64,000 bases of DNA from Pararhizobium sp. YC-54 (GCF_025847205.1 NZ_JAOYTH010000006.1:62001-126000); one strand, 5' to 3'; shown: positions 18,819 through 28,187, counted from the first letter of the stretch. The notes: generated from the sequence alone by a model not told the origin. Made by a program: numbers and translations.

Positions 18819-19706
18819 ATGAAAAACGGAACCAGCAAGCGCATTTCAGCCATCAACGCCCTCATTATCACCGCGGTCAGCCTGCTTTCGATCGCAGCAA
18901 TCGCCATTCCCTCCGCCCGGGCCGCCTCGGCATTGCTGCCGGCAGACCAGTGTGACGCGGAAGCCGGCAGCGAACACGACCTGCAACGCAACCTGGCCTT
19001 TCGTCCCGTGGCGACAGAAGACATCCGCATCGGCATTGCCCTTTCGGCTTGCCGCGAGGCCTACAACCAGGGCAGCGGCCCGCGACAAACCTTTGAACTC
19101 GCCCGTGTGCTCCATGCCGCCGGCCAGCGGGGCCAGGCCATGGCGATGCTGGAAAAGGCGGCCGAAGGCAACCATGCGATCGCGATGGTGAACTATGCCG
19201 TGATGCTGGGCGAACGCGGCGACCATGCGGCGGAATTCGCGCTTTATCAGAAGGCCGCCGCTGCCGGAAACATCCTCGCCGCCTACAATCTCGGCGTTGC
19301 CTATCGCGACGGCATCGGCACATCGGCCAATGGTAAGCTTGCCGCGCAATGGTTCGAGCGGGCGTCGGTCGCCAGAGACAATCTGGGTGCCTTCAACCTC
19401 GCCGTCATGCTGGACGAAGGCACGCAGATTGCGGAGGACAATCGCAAGGCCGCACAGTTCTACAGGCTGGCCGCCGATCGCGGCAATGTCGATGCGATGG
19501 TCAATCTCGGCCTGATGCTGGAAAGCGGCGAAGGCATGACTGCAGACACCGCTGCCGCCAGAGAAATGTTTGCAAGGGCGGCAGCAAAGGGCGATGTTTT
19601 TGCACAAGGCAAGATCGTCCCTGCGATCGATACAGCGACCACGGCCGGCATCGATCCAGGCGAACAGGCAAACCTTGTCCTTGCAAAGACCATCCGCCTG
19701 AAGTGA
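18819..19706 (+). CDS. Exported Sel1-like repeat protein
   Basis: 295 residues with a signal peptide at ~1-36 ending ARAA. Several Sel1-type TPR-like repeats run from ~95 to ~265 (for example GNHAIAMVNYAVMLGERGDH, GNILAAYNLGVAYRDGIG, GNVDAMVNLGLMLESGEG). These form superhelices for protein contact in the periplasm. GGGAGA lies before the ATG. Divergent from fecR across about 200 bases. The partner is unknown. Confidence 0.85.
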   Translation: MKNGTSKRISAINALIITAVSLLSIAAIAIPSARAASALLPADQCDAEAGSEHDLQRNLAFRPVATEDIRIGIALSACREAYNQGSGPRQTFELARVLHAAGQRGQAMAMLEKAAEGNHAIAMVNYAVMLGERGDHAAEFALYQKAAAAGNILAAYNLGVAYRDGIGTSANGKLAAQWFERASVARDNLGAFNLAVMLDEGTQIAEDNRKAAQFYRLAADRGNVDAMVNLGLMLESGEGMTADTAAAREMFARAAAKGDVFAQGKIVPAIDTATTAGIDPGEQANLVLAKTIRLK

Positions 19707-19783
19707 GAAAAGGTCTCCCCGGAAACTGCAAGCGGACACCGCATATCCGCCTCGAATGCCCTATCGGCCTTGAAGTTTAGATA

Positions 19784-19817
19784 TCCGCCGACGTTATCGC
19801 GCCGGCGGATTTTTTGT
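19784..19817 (+). terminator. Terminator after the Sel1-repeat gene
   Basis: ATCCGCCG pairs with CGGCGGAT around a 12-base loop and is followed directly by six T. The remainder of the 280-base gap to the next gene shows nothing recognisable. Confidence 0.8.
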
Positions 19818-19985
19818 ACCAGCAGCCACTACACCGGCCCTGGCCAATCGACCCACCGGTTCAGGACCGGCTTGAACGCACGCCTTGACCGAATCCTCCC
19901 AATTATGTTGCTTGACGGCCGCGCCGGGCACCGACACGGTGATGGACGTTAATTAGCAAATTCTTTTTTAAGCGGATTGCCGGTA

Positions 19986-20792
19986 ATGACGAAGCTTATT
20001 GTGTTTACGGACCTGCATATGGTCCCTGAGGACCAGTCGATCATCGGGATTGATCCTTTCCAGCGGCTTTCCGCCGGTATCGACCATGTCAACCGCTACC
20101 ATGCCGATGCAGACCGGGTGATCATCATGGGCGATCTCACCCACCGCGCCGACCGGCCCTCCTACGAGCGGCTGAAAACCCTGCTGGACCGGCTGATCCC
20201 GCCGCTTGCCATCACCGTCGGCAACCATGACAACCGCGAAACGTTCCTTGGCGTCTTTCCGGATGCCGCACGCGACGAGGATGGCTTCGTCCAGCAGGTC
20301 ATCGACTTTCCGGACTGCCGCGCCGTGATCCTCGACACGCTGTTTGCTCCGCCTTACGACTATCCGCGCAGCCATGCCGGCTTTCTCTGCACCAGGCGTC
20401 TCGCCTGGCTGGACCGGCAACTGGAAACAGCCGGCGACCTGCCGGTGCTGCTGTTCATGCACCACCCGCCGCATGCGACTGGCTTTACCGGCATGGACCT
20501 GATGCGGCTGATCAACGAGGTGGATTTCTACGACGTGGTGAAGCGCCGGGGCAATGTCCTGCATATCTTTGCGGGCCATGTGCACCGGACGATTTCCGGC
20601 TCCAGCCGCGGCATCCCCTTCTCCGTCTTCAAGAGCCCGGTGCATCAGCAGCCCATGCCCTTCGATGCCCCCGATGCCTCGCTCAGCGTCGATGAACCAG
20701 CCGCCTACGGTATCGCCGTCATGACGGACACAGGCATTCTGGTGCATACGGAGGACTATGAGATCGCGGTCCGGGAAGCGACCGTGGCGTGA
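19986..20792 (+). CDS. Class III cyclic-nucleotide-type metallophosphoesterase
   Basis: 268 residues from the ATG at 19986. All five metal-binding blocks are present: FTDLH, GDLTHRAD, GNHDNRE, MHHPPH and GHVHRT. This set and spacing match the CpdA/Rv0805/GpdQ group, which hydrolyses 3',5'- or 2',3'-cyclic nucleotides or glycerophosphodiesters. Its closeness to an adenylate cyclase and Crp-like regulator argues for cAMP turnover but does not prove it. A TTG nine bases upstream is a less likely start. Confidence 0.88.
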   Translation: MTKLIVFTDLHMVPEDQSIIGIDPFQRLSAGIDHVNRYHADADRVIIMGDLTHRADRPSYERLKTLLDRLIPPLAITVGNHDNRETFLGVFPDAARDEDGFVQQVIDFPDCRAVILDTLFAPPYDYPRSHAGFLCTRRLAWLDRQLETAGDLPVLLFMHHPPHATGFTGMDLMRLINEVDFYDVVKRRGNVLHIFAGHVHRTISGSSRGIPFSVFKSPVHQQPMPFDAPDASLSVDEPAAYGIAVMTDTGILVHTEDYEIAVREATVA

Positions 20793-20882
20793 TGGTCTAG
20801 CCCCTCCCCCTTGTGGGCAGGGTTAGATCATGGAAGGCCACAGCCTTCCGCCCCGCGACCATTCCATGCTAGGCTACGTGCC

Positions 20883-21197
20883 ATGACCCTTGCCGTCCCC
20901 ACCGAAGACTTCGACTGCCAGAGCTGCGGCGCATGCTGCAGCTATTCAGAGGATTGGCCGCGTTTTTCGCTGGAAACCGACGAGGAGCTGGACCGCATCC
21001 CCGCGGAGTATGTCTCGGCCGATCTTGGCGGCATGCGGTGCGAGGACAATCGCTGTTCGGCGCTCGACGGCAAGCTCGGCGTCCATGTCGGCTGCAAGAT
21101 CTATGCGGTGCGCCCGATTGTCTGCCGCACCTGCATGCCGGGCGACGACGAATGTCTGATGGCCCGCCACAAGCTGTCGCAGAAAGTCCTGCTCTGA
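20883..21197 (+). CDS. YkgJ-family cysteine-cluster protein
   Basis: 104 residues with the cluster CQSCGACC at 16-23 and a second group GCKIYAVRPIVCRTC, typical of the zinc- or iron-binding YkgJ family (UPF0153). Function is unknown. The frame extends upstream to 20811, but conserved sequence begins at the ATG 20883. Confidence 0.82.
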   Translation: MTLAVPTEDFDCQSCGACCSYSEDWPRFSLETDEELDRIPAEYVSADLGGMRCEDNRCSALDGKLGVHVGCKIYAVRPIVCRTCMPGDDECLMARHKLSQKVLL

Positions 21198-21290
21198 CGC
21201 CGGATGATCCGGCGCGATTTCGATACCGCCGCATATCATACGGTTTATACCTTACTATTCGGCGAAATATCCGGCCTGATGTTCATTTTC

Positions 21291-21306
21291 CCGGATAGCT
21301 ATCCGG
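21291..21306. promoter_or_regulatory. Perfect palindrome upstream of putA
   Basis: CCGGATAGCTATCCGG is a 16-base perfect palindrome 80 bases before the putA start, in an otherwise gene-free 188-base stretch. It is a candidate operator for a dimeric regulator; an Lrp-type PutR is known for rhizobial putA but no such gene is in the window. Confidence 0.4.
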
Positions 21307-21385
21307 AGACCTCTACCCTATTTTGCGCCCATGAATTCCGGGCCACGCCGCGTGTGCCTGACAGCTTCGAAAAGGGACGATTTCG

Positions 21386-24300
21386 ATGAGCCAGCCGCAG
21401 CCACACAAGACTTCCGAAACCGCGCCCTTTGCCGATTTTGCCCCGCCGATCGCAGAGCAGACGATGCTGCGCCAGGCGATCACCGCCGCCTATCGCCGCC
21501 CGGAAACCGAATGCCTGCCGCCGCTGGTCGCCGCTGCCACCTTGCCCGACGATATCCGCGCCCGCGCCAAAACCACGGCCCGCAAGCTGATCTCGGCACT
21601 GCGCGCCAAGCACAAGGGCTCCGGCGTCGAGGGTCTGGTGCATGAATATTCGCTGTCGAGCCAGGAAGGCGTGGCGCTGATGTGCCTTGCCGAAGCGCTG
21701 TTGCGCATTCCCGATACGGCGACCCGCGACGCGCTGATCCGCGACAAGATTGCCGACGGCGACTGGCGCTCGCATATCGGCGGCGGACGCTCCTTGTTCG
21801 TCAATGCGGCCACCTGGGGCCTCGTCGTCACCGGCAAGCTGACCTCCACCGTCAACGACCGCAGCCTGTCGGCAGCGCTGACCCGCCTGATCGCGCGGGC
21901 CGGCGAACCGGTGATCCGCCGGGGCGTCGACATGGCGATGCGGATGATGGGCGAGCAGTTCGTCACCGGCGAAACCATCGACGAGGCGCTGAAGCGCGCG
22001 CGGCCGCTGGAAGCCCGGGGTTTCCGCTATTCCTACGATATGCTGGGCGAAGCGGCGACGACCGCCGCCGACGCCACGCGCTATTATGCCGATTACGAAA
22101 ACGCCATCCATGCCATCGGCAAGGCCTCGGCCGGCCGTGGCATCTATGAAGGCCCCGGCATCTCGATCAAGCTGTCGGCGCTGCATCCGCGCTACGTCCG
22201 TGCGCAGTCGGCCCGCGTCATGGGCGAACTTTTGCCAAAGGTGAAAGCGCTGGCGCTGATCGCCAAGAGCTATGATATCGGCCTCAACATCGACGCCGAG
22301 GAAGCCGACCGTTTGGAGCTTTCGCTGGACCTTCTCGAAGCGCTGCGCCTCGATCCGGCTCTCTCCGGCTGGAACGGCATGGGCTTCGTCGTCCAGGCCT
22401 ATGGCAAGCGCTGCCCGTTCGTTCTCGATTTCATCATCGACCTCGCCCGTCGCGCCAAGCACCGGATGATGGTGCGCCTCGTCAAGGGCGCCTATTGGGA
22501 TGCCGAGATCAAGCGCGCCCAGATCGATGGGCTCGACGGTTTCCCGGTCTATACCCGCAAGATCTACACCGACATTTCCTATATCGCCTGCGCCCGCAAA
22601 CTGCTGGACGCGACCGACGTAATCTTCCCGCAGTTCGCCACCCACAATGCCCAGTCCTTGGCAACGATCTATGAAATGGCCGGTCCTGATTTCAAGGTCG
22701 GCAAATACGAATTCCAGTGCCTGCACGGCATGGGCGAACCGCTTTACGACGAGGTGGTCGGCAAGGCCAATCTCGACCGCCCGGCCCGCATCTATGCGCC
22801 GGTCGGCACGCATGAGACGCTGCTTGCCTATCTCGTCCGCCGCCTGCTTGAAAACGGTGCCAACTCGTCCTTCGTCAACCGCATCGCCGATCCGGCCGTC
22901 TCCATCGACGAACTGATCGCCGATCCTGTCGATACGGTCCGCGCCATGCCGGTGATGGGCGCGCAACATGAGCAGATCAAGCTGCCGGTCGATCTCTATG
23001 CCGGACGCAGCAACTCCGCCGGTCTTGATCTCTCCAACGAGGCCTCGCTGTCGATGCTCTCGGATGCGCTGAAGGCCAGCGCTGCGATCGACTGGACGGC
23101 CGCGCCGCATCTCTGCTCTGAAACGCTGCGCGGCGAAAGCCGCCCGGTTCTCAATCCCGGCGATCACCGCGATGTCGTCGGCTCCGTTGTCGAAACCGCC
23201 GCGGATGACACCCGCCGGGCGGTCGAAATCGCCCTTGCCGAAGGCGCCAAGTGGAGCGCCGTGTCGCCCGCTGAGCGCGCCCAATGCCTGGTGCGCGCCG
23301 CCGACCTGATGCAGGCCCGGATGCCGACGCTGCTCGGCCTGATTGTCCGCGAAGCCGGAAAATCACTGCCGAATGCGATTGCCGAGGTCCGCGAAGCTAT
23401 CGACTTCCTGCGCTACTACGCCGAGCAGGCGACCCGCACACTCGGCCCCGCCCATCAGGCGCTCGGCCCCATCGTCTGCATCAGCCCGTGGAACTTCCCG
23501 CTCGCCATTTTCTGCGGCCAGATTGCCGCAGCCCTGGTCGCCGGCAATCCGGTCCTGGCCAAGCCTGCCGAAGAGACACCGCTGATCGCCGCGGAAGGCG
23601 TGCGCATCCTGCACGAGGCCGGTATTCCCGCCGAGGCGCTGCAACTGCTTCCCGGCGACGGCCGTGTGGGCGCCGCCCTTGTCGGCGCCCAGAACATTGC
23701 CGGCGTGATGTTCACCGGCTCGACCGAGGTCGCCCGGCTGATCCAGGCGCAGCTTGCCGGCCGCCTCTCCGCCTCCGGTCATCCGATCCCGCTGATTGCC
23801 GAAACCGGCGGCCAGAACGCGATGATCGTCGATAGCTCAGCCCTTGCCGAACAGGTCGTCGGCGACGTCATCGCCTCTGCCTTCGACAGTGCCGGCCAGC
23901 GCTGCTCGGCGCTGCGCGTGCTTTGCCTGCAGGATGACGTTGCCGATCGCGTGCTGACGATGCTGAAGGGCGCCCTGCATGAACTGGATATCGGCCGGAC
24001 CGACCGCCTTGCCGTCGACGTTGGTCCGGTCATCACCGCGGAAGCCAAGGGCATCATCGAAAAGCATGTCGAAACGATGCGCGGCATCGGTGCCAAGGTG
24101 GAGCAGATCGCGCTGTCGCCAGCCACGGCGCAAGGCACCTTCGTGCCGCCGACGATCATCGAGCTGAAGCAACTCTCCGACCTGAAGCGCGAAGTCTTTG
24201 GCCCGGTGCTGCACGTGCTGCGCTACGAGCGCGACGATCTCGACCGGCTGATCGACGACATCAACGCCACCGGCTATGGCCTGACCTTCGGCCTGCACAC

Positions 24301-25075
24301 ACGCCTTGACGAGACCATTGCCCATGTCACCTCGCGGGTGAAGGCCGGCAATCTCTACGTCAACCGCAACATCATCGGCGCGGTCGTCGGCGTCCAGCCG
24401 TTTGGCGGGCGCGGCCTGTCCGGCACGGGCCCGAAGGCCGGCGGCCCGCTCTATCTCGGCCGCCTCGTTACCACGCCGCCGGTGCCGCCGCAGCACAGCT
24501 CGGTCCATACCGATCCGGTCTTGCTGGATTTTGCCAAGTGGCTGGACAGCAAGGGCCTGAGAACCCAGGCGCAGGACGCCCGCGAAACCGGTAGCCAGTC
24601 GGCGCTCGGCCTCACCACCGAGCTTGCCGGCCCGGTTGGCGAGCGCAACCTCTATGCGCTGCATCCGCGCGGCCGTATCCTGCTGGTGCCGCAGACTGCC
24701 GATGGTCTCTACCGCCAGCTTGCCGCGGCCTTCGCCACCGGTAACTTAGCCGTCGTCGATACGGCATCCGGCCTCAAGGAAGCATTGGCATCGCTGCCCG
24801 CCACGGTCGCCGCCCGCGTTTCCTTCACCACCGACTGGAGGATGGACGTGCCCTTTGCCGGCGCGCTGATCGAAGGCGAGGCGGACCGTATCCGTACCGT
24901 CAACAAGCAGATCGCCGCCCTGCCCGGCCCGCTCGTTCTCGTCCAGGCAGCATCGACGGCAGAGCTTGCCAAGAATCCCGATGCCTATTGCCTCAACTGG
25001 CTCTTGGAAGAAGTCTCCACCAGCGTCAACACGGCTGCTGCAGGGGGCAATGCGAGCCTGATGTCGATCGGGTAG
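21386..25075 (+). CDS. putA: Bifunctional proline dehydrogenase / glutamate-semialdehyde dehydrogenase
   Basis: 1229 residues. Oxidises proline to glutamate in two steps. The FAD-dependent PRODH barrel spans ~150-480 (ISIKLSALHPRY, VRLVKGAYWD, FATHNAQ, FQCLHGMGEPLYD) and the NAD-dependent dehydrogenase ~560-1030, with the catalytic Cys840 in SAGQRCSALR and PFGGRGLSGTGPKAGG. The C-terminal domain ends in the conserved STSVNTAAAGGNASLMS motif that caps the substrate channel. There is no N-terminal ribbon-helix-helix, so unlike E. coli PutA it should not self-repress. It stands alone. Confidence 0.97.
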   Translation: MSQPQPHKTSETAPFADFAPPIAEQTMLRQAITAAYRRPETECLPPLVAAATLPDDIRARAKTTARKLISALRAKHKGSGVEGLVHEYSLSSQEGVALMCLAEALLRIPDTATRDALIRDKIADGDWRSHIGGGRSLFVNAATWGLVVTGKLTSTVNDRSLSAALTRLIARAGEPVIRRGVDMAMRMMGEQFVTGETIDEALKRARPLEARGFRYSYDMLGEAATTAADATRYYADYENAIHAIGKASAGRGIYEGPGISIKLSALHPRYVRAQSARVMGELLPKVKALALIAKSYDIGLNIDAEEADRLELSLDLLEALRLDPALSGWNGMGFVVQAYGKRCPFVLDFIIDLARRAKHRMMVRLVKGAYWDAEIKRAQIDGLDGFPVYTRKIYTDISYIACARKLLDATDVIFPQFATHNAQSLATIYEMAGPDFKVGKYEFQCLHGMGEPLYDEVVGKANLDRPARIYAPVGTHETLLAYLVRRLLENGANSSFVNRIADPAVSIDELIADPVDTVRAMPVMGAQHEQIKLPVDLYAGRSNSAGLDLSNEASLSMLSDALKASAAIDWTAAPHLCSETLRGESRPVLNPGDHRDVVGSVVETAADDTRRAVEIALAEGAKWSAVSPAERAQCLVRAADLMQARMPTLLGLIVREAGKSLPNAIAEVREAIDFLRYYAEQATRTLGPAHQALGPIVCISPWNFPLAIFCGQIAAALVAGNPVLAKPAEETPLIAAEGVRILHEAGIPAEALQLLPGDGRVGAALVGAQNIAGVMFTGSTEVARLIQAQLAGRLSASGHPIPLIAETGGQNAMIVDSSALAEQVVGDVIASAFDSAGQRCSALRVLCLQDDVADRVLTMLKGALHELDIGRTDRLAVDVGPVITAEAKGIIEKHVETMRGIGAKVEQIALSPATAQGTFVPPTIIELKQLSDLKREVFGPVLHVLRYERDDLDRLIDDINATGYGLTFGLHTRLDETIAHVTSRVKAGNLYVNRNIIGAVVGVQPFGGRGLSGTGPKAGGPLYLGRLVTTPPVPPQHSSVHTDPVLLDFAKWLDSKGLRTQAQDARETGSQSALGLTTELAGPVGERNLYALHPRGRILLVPQTADGLYRQLAAAFATGNLAVVDTASGLKEALASLPATVAARVSFTTDWRMDVPFAGALIEGEADRIRTVNKQIAALPGPLVLVQAASTAELAKNPDAYCLNWLLEEVSTSVNTAAAGGNASLMSIG

Positions 25076-25103
25076 GACCGGTGTAGGGGATGAGGAAAGT
25101 TCA

Positions 25104-25254
25104 CCCCCCTCTGTCACTTCGTGACATCTCCCCCTCAAGGGGGGAGATCATTCTTTTCCCCATGGTCTTACAGCCGTAAAAATCGCCAGCCCGGCGCGCA
25201 CTTGATCTCCCCCCTTGAGGGGGAGATGTCGGCATAGCCGACAGAGGGGGGGGG
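25104..25254. repeat. Long inverted repeat, rhizobial intergenic element
   Basis: Two arms of about 47-50 bases (25104-25150 and 25203-25254) are near-perfect inverted copies, sharing TGATCTCCCCCCTTGAGG and GGGAGATGTC, around a 52-base centre. Each arm contains a small hairpin with a different loop (GTCACTTCGTGAC and GTCGGCATAGCCGAC). This mosaic of palindromes is typical of dispersed rhizobial intergenic elements. Confidence 0.85.
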
Positions 25255-25289
25255 TTCCTTGCTCTGAGCTTCCCTGCAATAAACCAGCA

Positions 25290-25874
25290 ATGTTCACGCT
25301 CCAACGCATCGAAACCCACACGCAGGAAATCAAGAAGAGCCGGTTTCTCGCGGTCTGCGGTCCCGTATCCAGCGAGCAGGCGGCTAGGGACTTCATTGCC
25401 GAACAGTCCGACCTGACGGCCAGCCACAATTGCTGGGCCTTCCGCATCGGCCAAACCTATCGCTTCAACGACGATGGCGAACCGAGCGGCACCGCCGGAA
25501 AGCCGATCCTGCAGGCGATCGACGGCCAGGGGCTGGATCATATCGCCGTTGTCGTCATCCGCTGGTTCGGCGGCACGCTGCTAGGCAGCGGTGGCCTGAT
25601 TCGCGCCTATGGCGGCACGGCTGCCATCTGCCTGCGCGCAGCGGAAAAGGTAGAGGTCATCGAGACGGTCGAGGCAGCCGTCGACTGTGAATTCTCCGAC
25701 CTGGCCCTGATCAAGGCCCGGCTCGCCGGGCTGGGCGTGGTGATCAGCGCGGAAACTTTTACGGACACCGGCGCCAGCCTCGCCTTGCAAATCCCCAAGG
25801 ACACAGTTCAGTCCGCCGCCGCCATGATCCTTGATCTCAGCCGCGGCCGGACAGCCCTCGCCTGGGATGATTAA
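25290..25874 (+). CDS. YigZ/IMPACT family protein
   Basis: 194 residues. The IMPACT N-terminal domain shows KKSRFLAVCG, HNCWAFRIG, DDGEPSGTAGKPIL and VVVIRWFGGTLLGSGGLIRAYG, followed by the short DUF1949 ferredoxin-like domain. The bacterial role is unclear; eukaryotic IMPACT modulates translation control. The start ATG at 25290 is chosen because conserved sequence begins there and the upstream extension lies in the repeat element. Confidence 0.88.
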   Translation: MFTLQRIETHTQEIKKSRFLAVCGPVSSEQAARDFIAEQSDLTASHNCWAFRIGQTYRFNDDGEPSGTAGKPILQAIDGQGLDHIAVVVIRWFGGTLLGSGGLIRAYGGTAAICLRAAEKVEVIETVEAAVDCEFSDLALIKARLAGLGVVISAETFTDTGASLALQIPKDTVQSAAAMILDLSRGRTALAWDD

Positions 25875-26053
25875 CGCCACATCCATAACATCTTGAAAAC
25901 AAGAATGATTTTTTCTCTTATCGCATCCTCTTGAAAGATTGGATGCTGGCCAGCCTGTCATATTCGGAATAGAAACAGGGGGTAAACGGAGTTTCCCGCT
26001 CGGACGGAGCGGGATTGACGGGGCGGCACGCCCTGTCCGGCGAGGAAACAAAC

Positions 26054-27040
26054 ATGAAAAACAGAACTTTGGGGCGCACCGGCGCCACCATTTCCGAAAT
26101 CGGCTTCGGCGCCTGGCAGATCGGCGGCTCCTGGGGCGACATTTCCGAGGATGACGGCAAGCGCGCGCTGAACGCCGCGCTCGATGCCGGCGTCACCTTC
26201 ATCGACACAGCCGATGTCTATGGCGACGGCCGCTCGGAAAAGATCATCGCCGCAGTGCTGAAGGAACGCGGCGGGGAAAAGCCGTTCGTTGCCACCAAGG
26301 CCGGCCGCCGGCTGAACCCGCATGTCGCCGATGGCTATACCGCCGCCAATATCGAAGCCTTCATCGATCGAAGCCTCGCCAATCTCGGCGTCGAGACGCT
26401 CGACCTCGTGCAGCTCCACTGCCCGCCGACCGAGGTGTTCTACCGGCCGGAGATGTTCGGCGCGCTGGACGATCTCGCCGTCAAGGGCAAGATCCGCAAT
26501 TACGGCGTCTCGGTCTCGAATGTCGAGGAAGCGCTGAAGGCGATCGAATATCCCGGCGTCGCGACCATCCAGATCATCTACAACATCTTCCGCCAGCGCC
26601 CGCACGACCTGTTCTTCGAGCAGGCGCAAAAGAAGAATGTCGGCATCATCGTGCGCGTGCCGCTGGCTTCCGGCCTCCTGTCCGGCAAGATCACCGCTGA
26701 CACAAAGTTTGCCGACGACGACCATCGCAAGTTCAATCGCCACGGCGAATTCTTCGATGTCGGCGAGACTTTTGCCGGCGTACCGCTGGATGTTGCGCTG
26801 GAAGCCGTCGAGCAGGTACGGCCGCTGGTGCCGCAGGGTGTTTCCATGGCGCAATTTGCGCTTGCCTGGATCCTCCAAAGCCCAGCCGTATCCGTCGTCA
26901 TCCCCGGCGCGCGCAACGAAGCGCAGGCGCAGGCGAATGCCGCCGCAAGCGACGTTCCCGCCCTTCCCGAGGAAACACTGGCCGAGCTTGCCGATGTCTA
27001 TGAGCGTTTGATCAAGGCCCACGTTCACCAGAAATGGTAG
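26054..27040 (+). CDS. Aldo/keto reductase
   Basis: 328 residues, an NADPH-dependent TIM barrel. The catalytic tetrad is recognisable in FIDTADVYGDGRSE (Asp, Tyr), VATKAG (Lys) and DLVQLHCPP (His), with the nucleotide-binding end VVIPGARNEAQAQAN. GAGGAAACAA precedes the ATG at 26054. The substrate is unknown. The 180 bases upstream are gene-free. Confidence 0.9.
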   Translation: MKNRTLGRTGATISEIGFGAWQIGGSWGDISEDDGKRALNAALDAGVTFIDTADVYGDGRSEKIIAAVLKERGGEKPFVATKAGRRLNPHVADGYTAANIEAFIDRSLANLGVETLDLVQLHCPPTEVFYRPEMFGALDDLAVKGKIRNYGVSVSNVEEALKAIEYPGVATIQIIYNIFRQRPHDLFFEQAQKKNVGIIVRVPLASGLLSGKITADTKFADDDHRKFNRHGEFFDVGETFAGVPLDVALEAVEQVRPLVPQGVSMAQFALAWILQSPAVSVVIPGARNEAQAQANAAASDVPALPEETLAELADVYERLIKAHVHQKW

Positions 27041-27101
27041 GATGACGAAGCCGCGCCTGTTGCAGGCGCGGCTAAACCCGCAAGGTTTGGAGGTGCAGCA
27101 C

Positions 27102-27530
27102 ATGAGCGACCCCTACCACCTTTCCCGCTTCGTCGAGGCGCAGGAAGCGGTCTATGAGACCGCCCTTCGCGAGTTGGAACATGGCCGCAAGCAGAGCCAC
27201 TGGATGTGGTTCATCTTCCCGCAGCTCGCCGGTCTCGGCCATTCGCCGATCGCGCTCCAGTTTGGCATTTCCGGATTGGACGAGGCCCACGCTTATCTCG
27301 CCCATCCGCTGCTTGGCGTCCGTCTCGTCAAATGTACCCGCGCGATCAATGCCGTGCGCAATCGCACCGCCCATCAGATATTCGGCTCGCCCGACGATCT
27401 GAAACTGCGCTCGTCGATGACGCTGTTTCGAGAGACTGCGAACGATCCCGAGCCGTTCCGGACGGCGATCGAGCGTTATTTTGGCGGGGAGGCCGACGCC
27501 CGGACGCTGGAAATCCTGGCGAAACGCTGA
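27102..27530 (+). CDS. DUF1810 family protein
   Basis: 142 residues. Starts at the ATG 27102 with GGAGG 8 bases upstream. DUF1810 hallmarks are LSRFVEAQEAVYETALRELE, SHWMWFIFPQLAGLG and IFGSPDDLKLRSSMTLF. The family is soluble and without known activity. Confidence 0.88.
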   Translation: MSDPYHLSRFVEAQEAVYETALRELEHGRKQSHWMWFIFPQLAGLGHSPIALQFGISGLDEAHAYLAHPLLGVRLVKCTRAINAVRNRTAHQIFGSPDDLKLRSSMTLFRETANDPEPFRTAIERYFGGEADARTLEILAKR

Positions 27531-27714
27531 AACCTGCAAGCCTTTCGGTCAGCCGCGCGAGACGATGAAGGGTGCGGCGAACGTAGCGCGAGAACACTTT
27601 CGATTGTGTATGGATGATCGCGCCCGAGAGACTGATCGGCTTTTTCCAGCTATAGCAGCGTTACCGAGGCGCTCAGTCGTCGGGCAGCAACGCAGAAACC
27701 AGCCGGAGATTCGC

Positions 27715-27957
27715 ATGACTTTTGACCCCATCAAGGCGCTCACCAATTATGCAGATGCGGAATGCTCGGTGCAGTTCTGGGTTGCCGGCACGCCGGCATC
27801 GGTCTTCGCGTCGCTGGAAGAGGCTTTGATCTTTGCCCGCGACAACGGTGCCGGCTGGAAGGACGTCGAGATCACCGTGCATCTCGAGCACGAAGATATC
27901 GTCTACGCCACCGGGAAAACACGCACGCTGATCGAGGCATTGCGACGCAAGTCGTAG
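27715..27957 (+). CDS. Small conserved-looking hypothetical protein
   Basis: 80 residues from the ATG at 27715, with GGAG seven bases upstream (CCGGAGATTCGC). Predicted soluble mixed alpha/beta with an acidic middle (GWKDVEITVHLEHEDIVYAT). I do not recognise a family. The longer open frame back to 27481 overlaps the DUF1810 gene and lacks coding character. Confidence 0.55.
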   Translation: MTFDPIKALTNYADAECSVQFWVAGTPASVFASLEEALIFARDNGAGWKDVEITVHLEHEDIVYATGKTRTLIEALRRKS

Positions 27958-28047
27958 CCTCGGCGCGCTTGAAGCGCCGAAGGACTGCAGAAAGTCGCCG
28001 TTCACAGAGGAAAACGAGTTTTCTTATAGCTAAGTCATTGAAAGAAA

Positions 28048-28124
28048 TGGCGCACCCGGAACGATTCGAACGTCCGACCCTCAGATTCGTAGTCTGATGC
28101 TCTATCCAGCTGAGCTACGGGTGC
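28048..28124 (-). tRNA. tRNA-Arg (anticodon ACG)
   Basis: Folds as a full cloverleaf on the minus strand: acceptor GCACCCG/CGGGTGC, D arm with AGCTCAGCTGGATAGAGC, anticodon loop CTACGAA giving anticodon ACG, and T arm with GTTCGAATC. The CCA end is encoded (28048-28050). Reads CGN arginine codons after A34 deamination. Confidence 0.97.
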
Positions 28125-28158
28125 TTCTCGCTGCGGCGTCAACCGCTTGCGTGGCGAT

Positions 28159-28187
28159 CCTCTAAAACGTCCAACCGGGGAATGCAA
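28159..28187 (-). promoter_or_regulatory. Possible tRNA-Arg promoter
   Basis: On the minus strand TTGCAT (28182-28187) and TAGAGG (28159-28164) are 17 bases apart, about 35 bases before the tRNA 5' end. The match to the housekeeping consensus is only moderate. Confidence 0.4.

Noticed and set aside
21204..21389. Small plus-strand frame just before putA
   Set aside because: Overlaps the putative operator and the putA start, no ribosome site, no coding character.
21299..23284. 661-codon minus-strand frame opposite putA
   Set aside because: Shadow of high-GC codon use in putA, which has full-length family motifs on the plus strand.
28048..28124. tRNA-Arg as a site of an integrated element
   Set aside because: No integrase gene and no repeat of the tRNA 3' end was found nearby.
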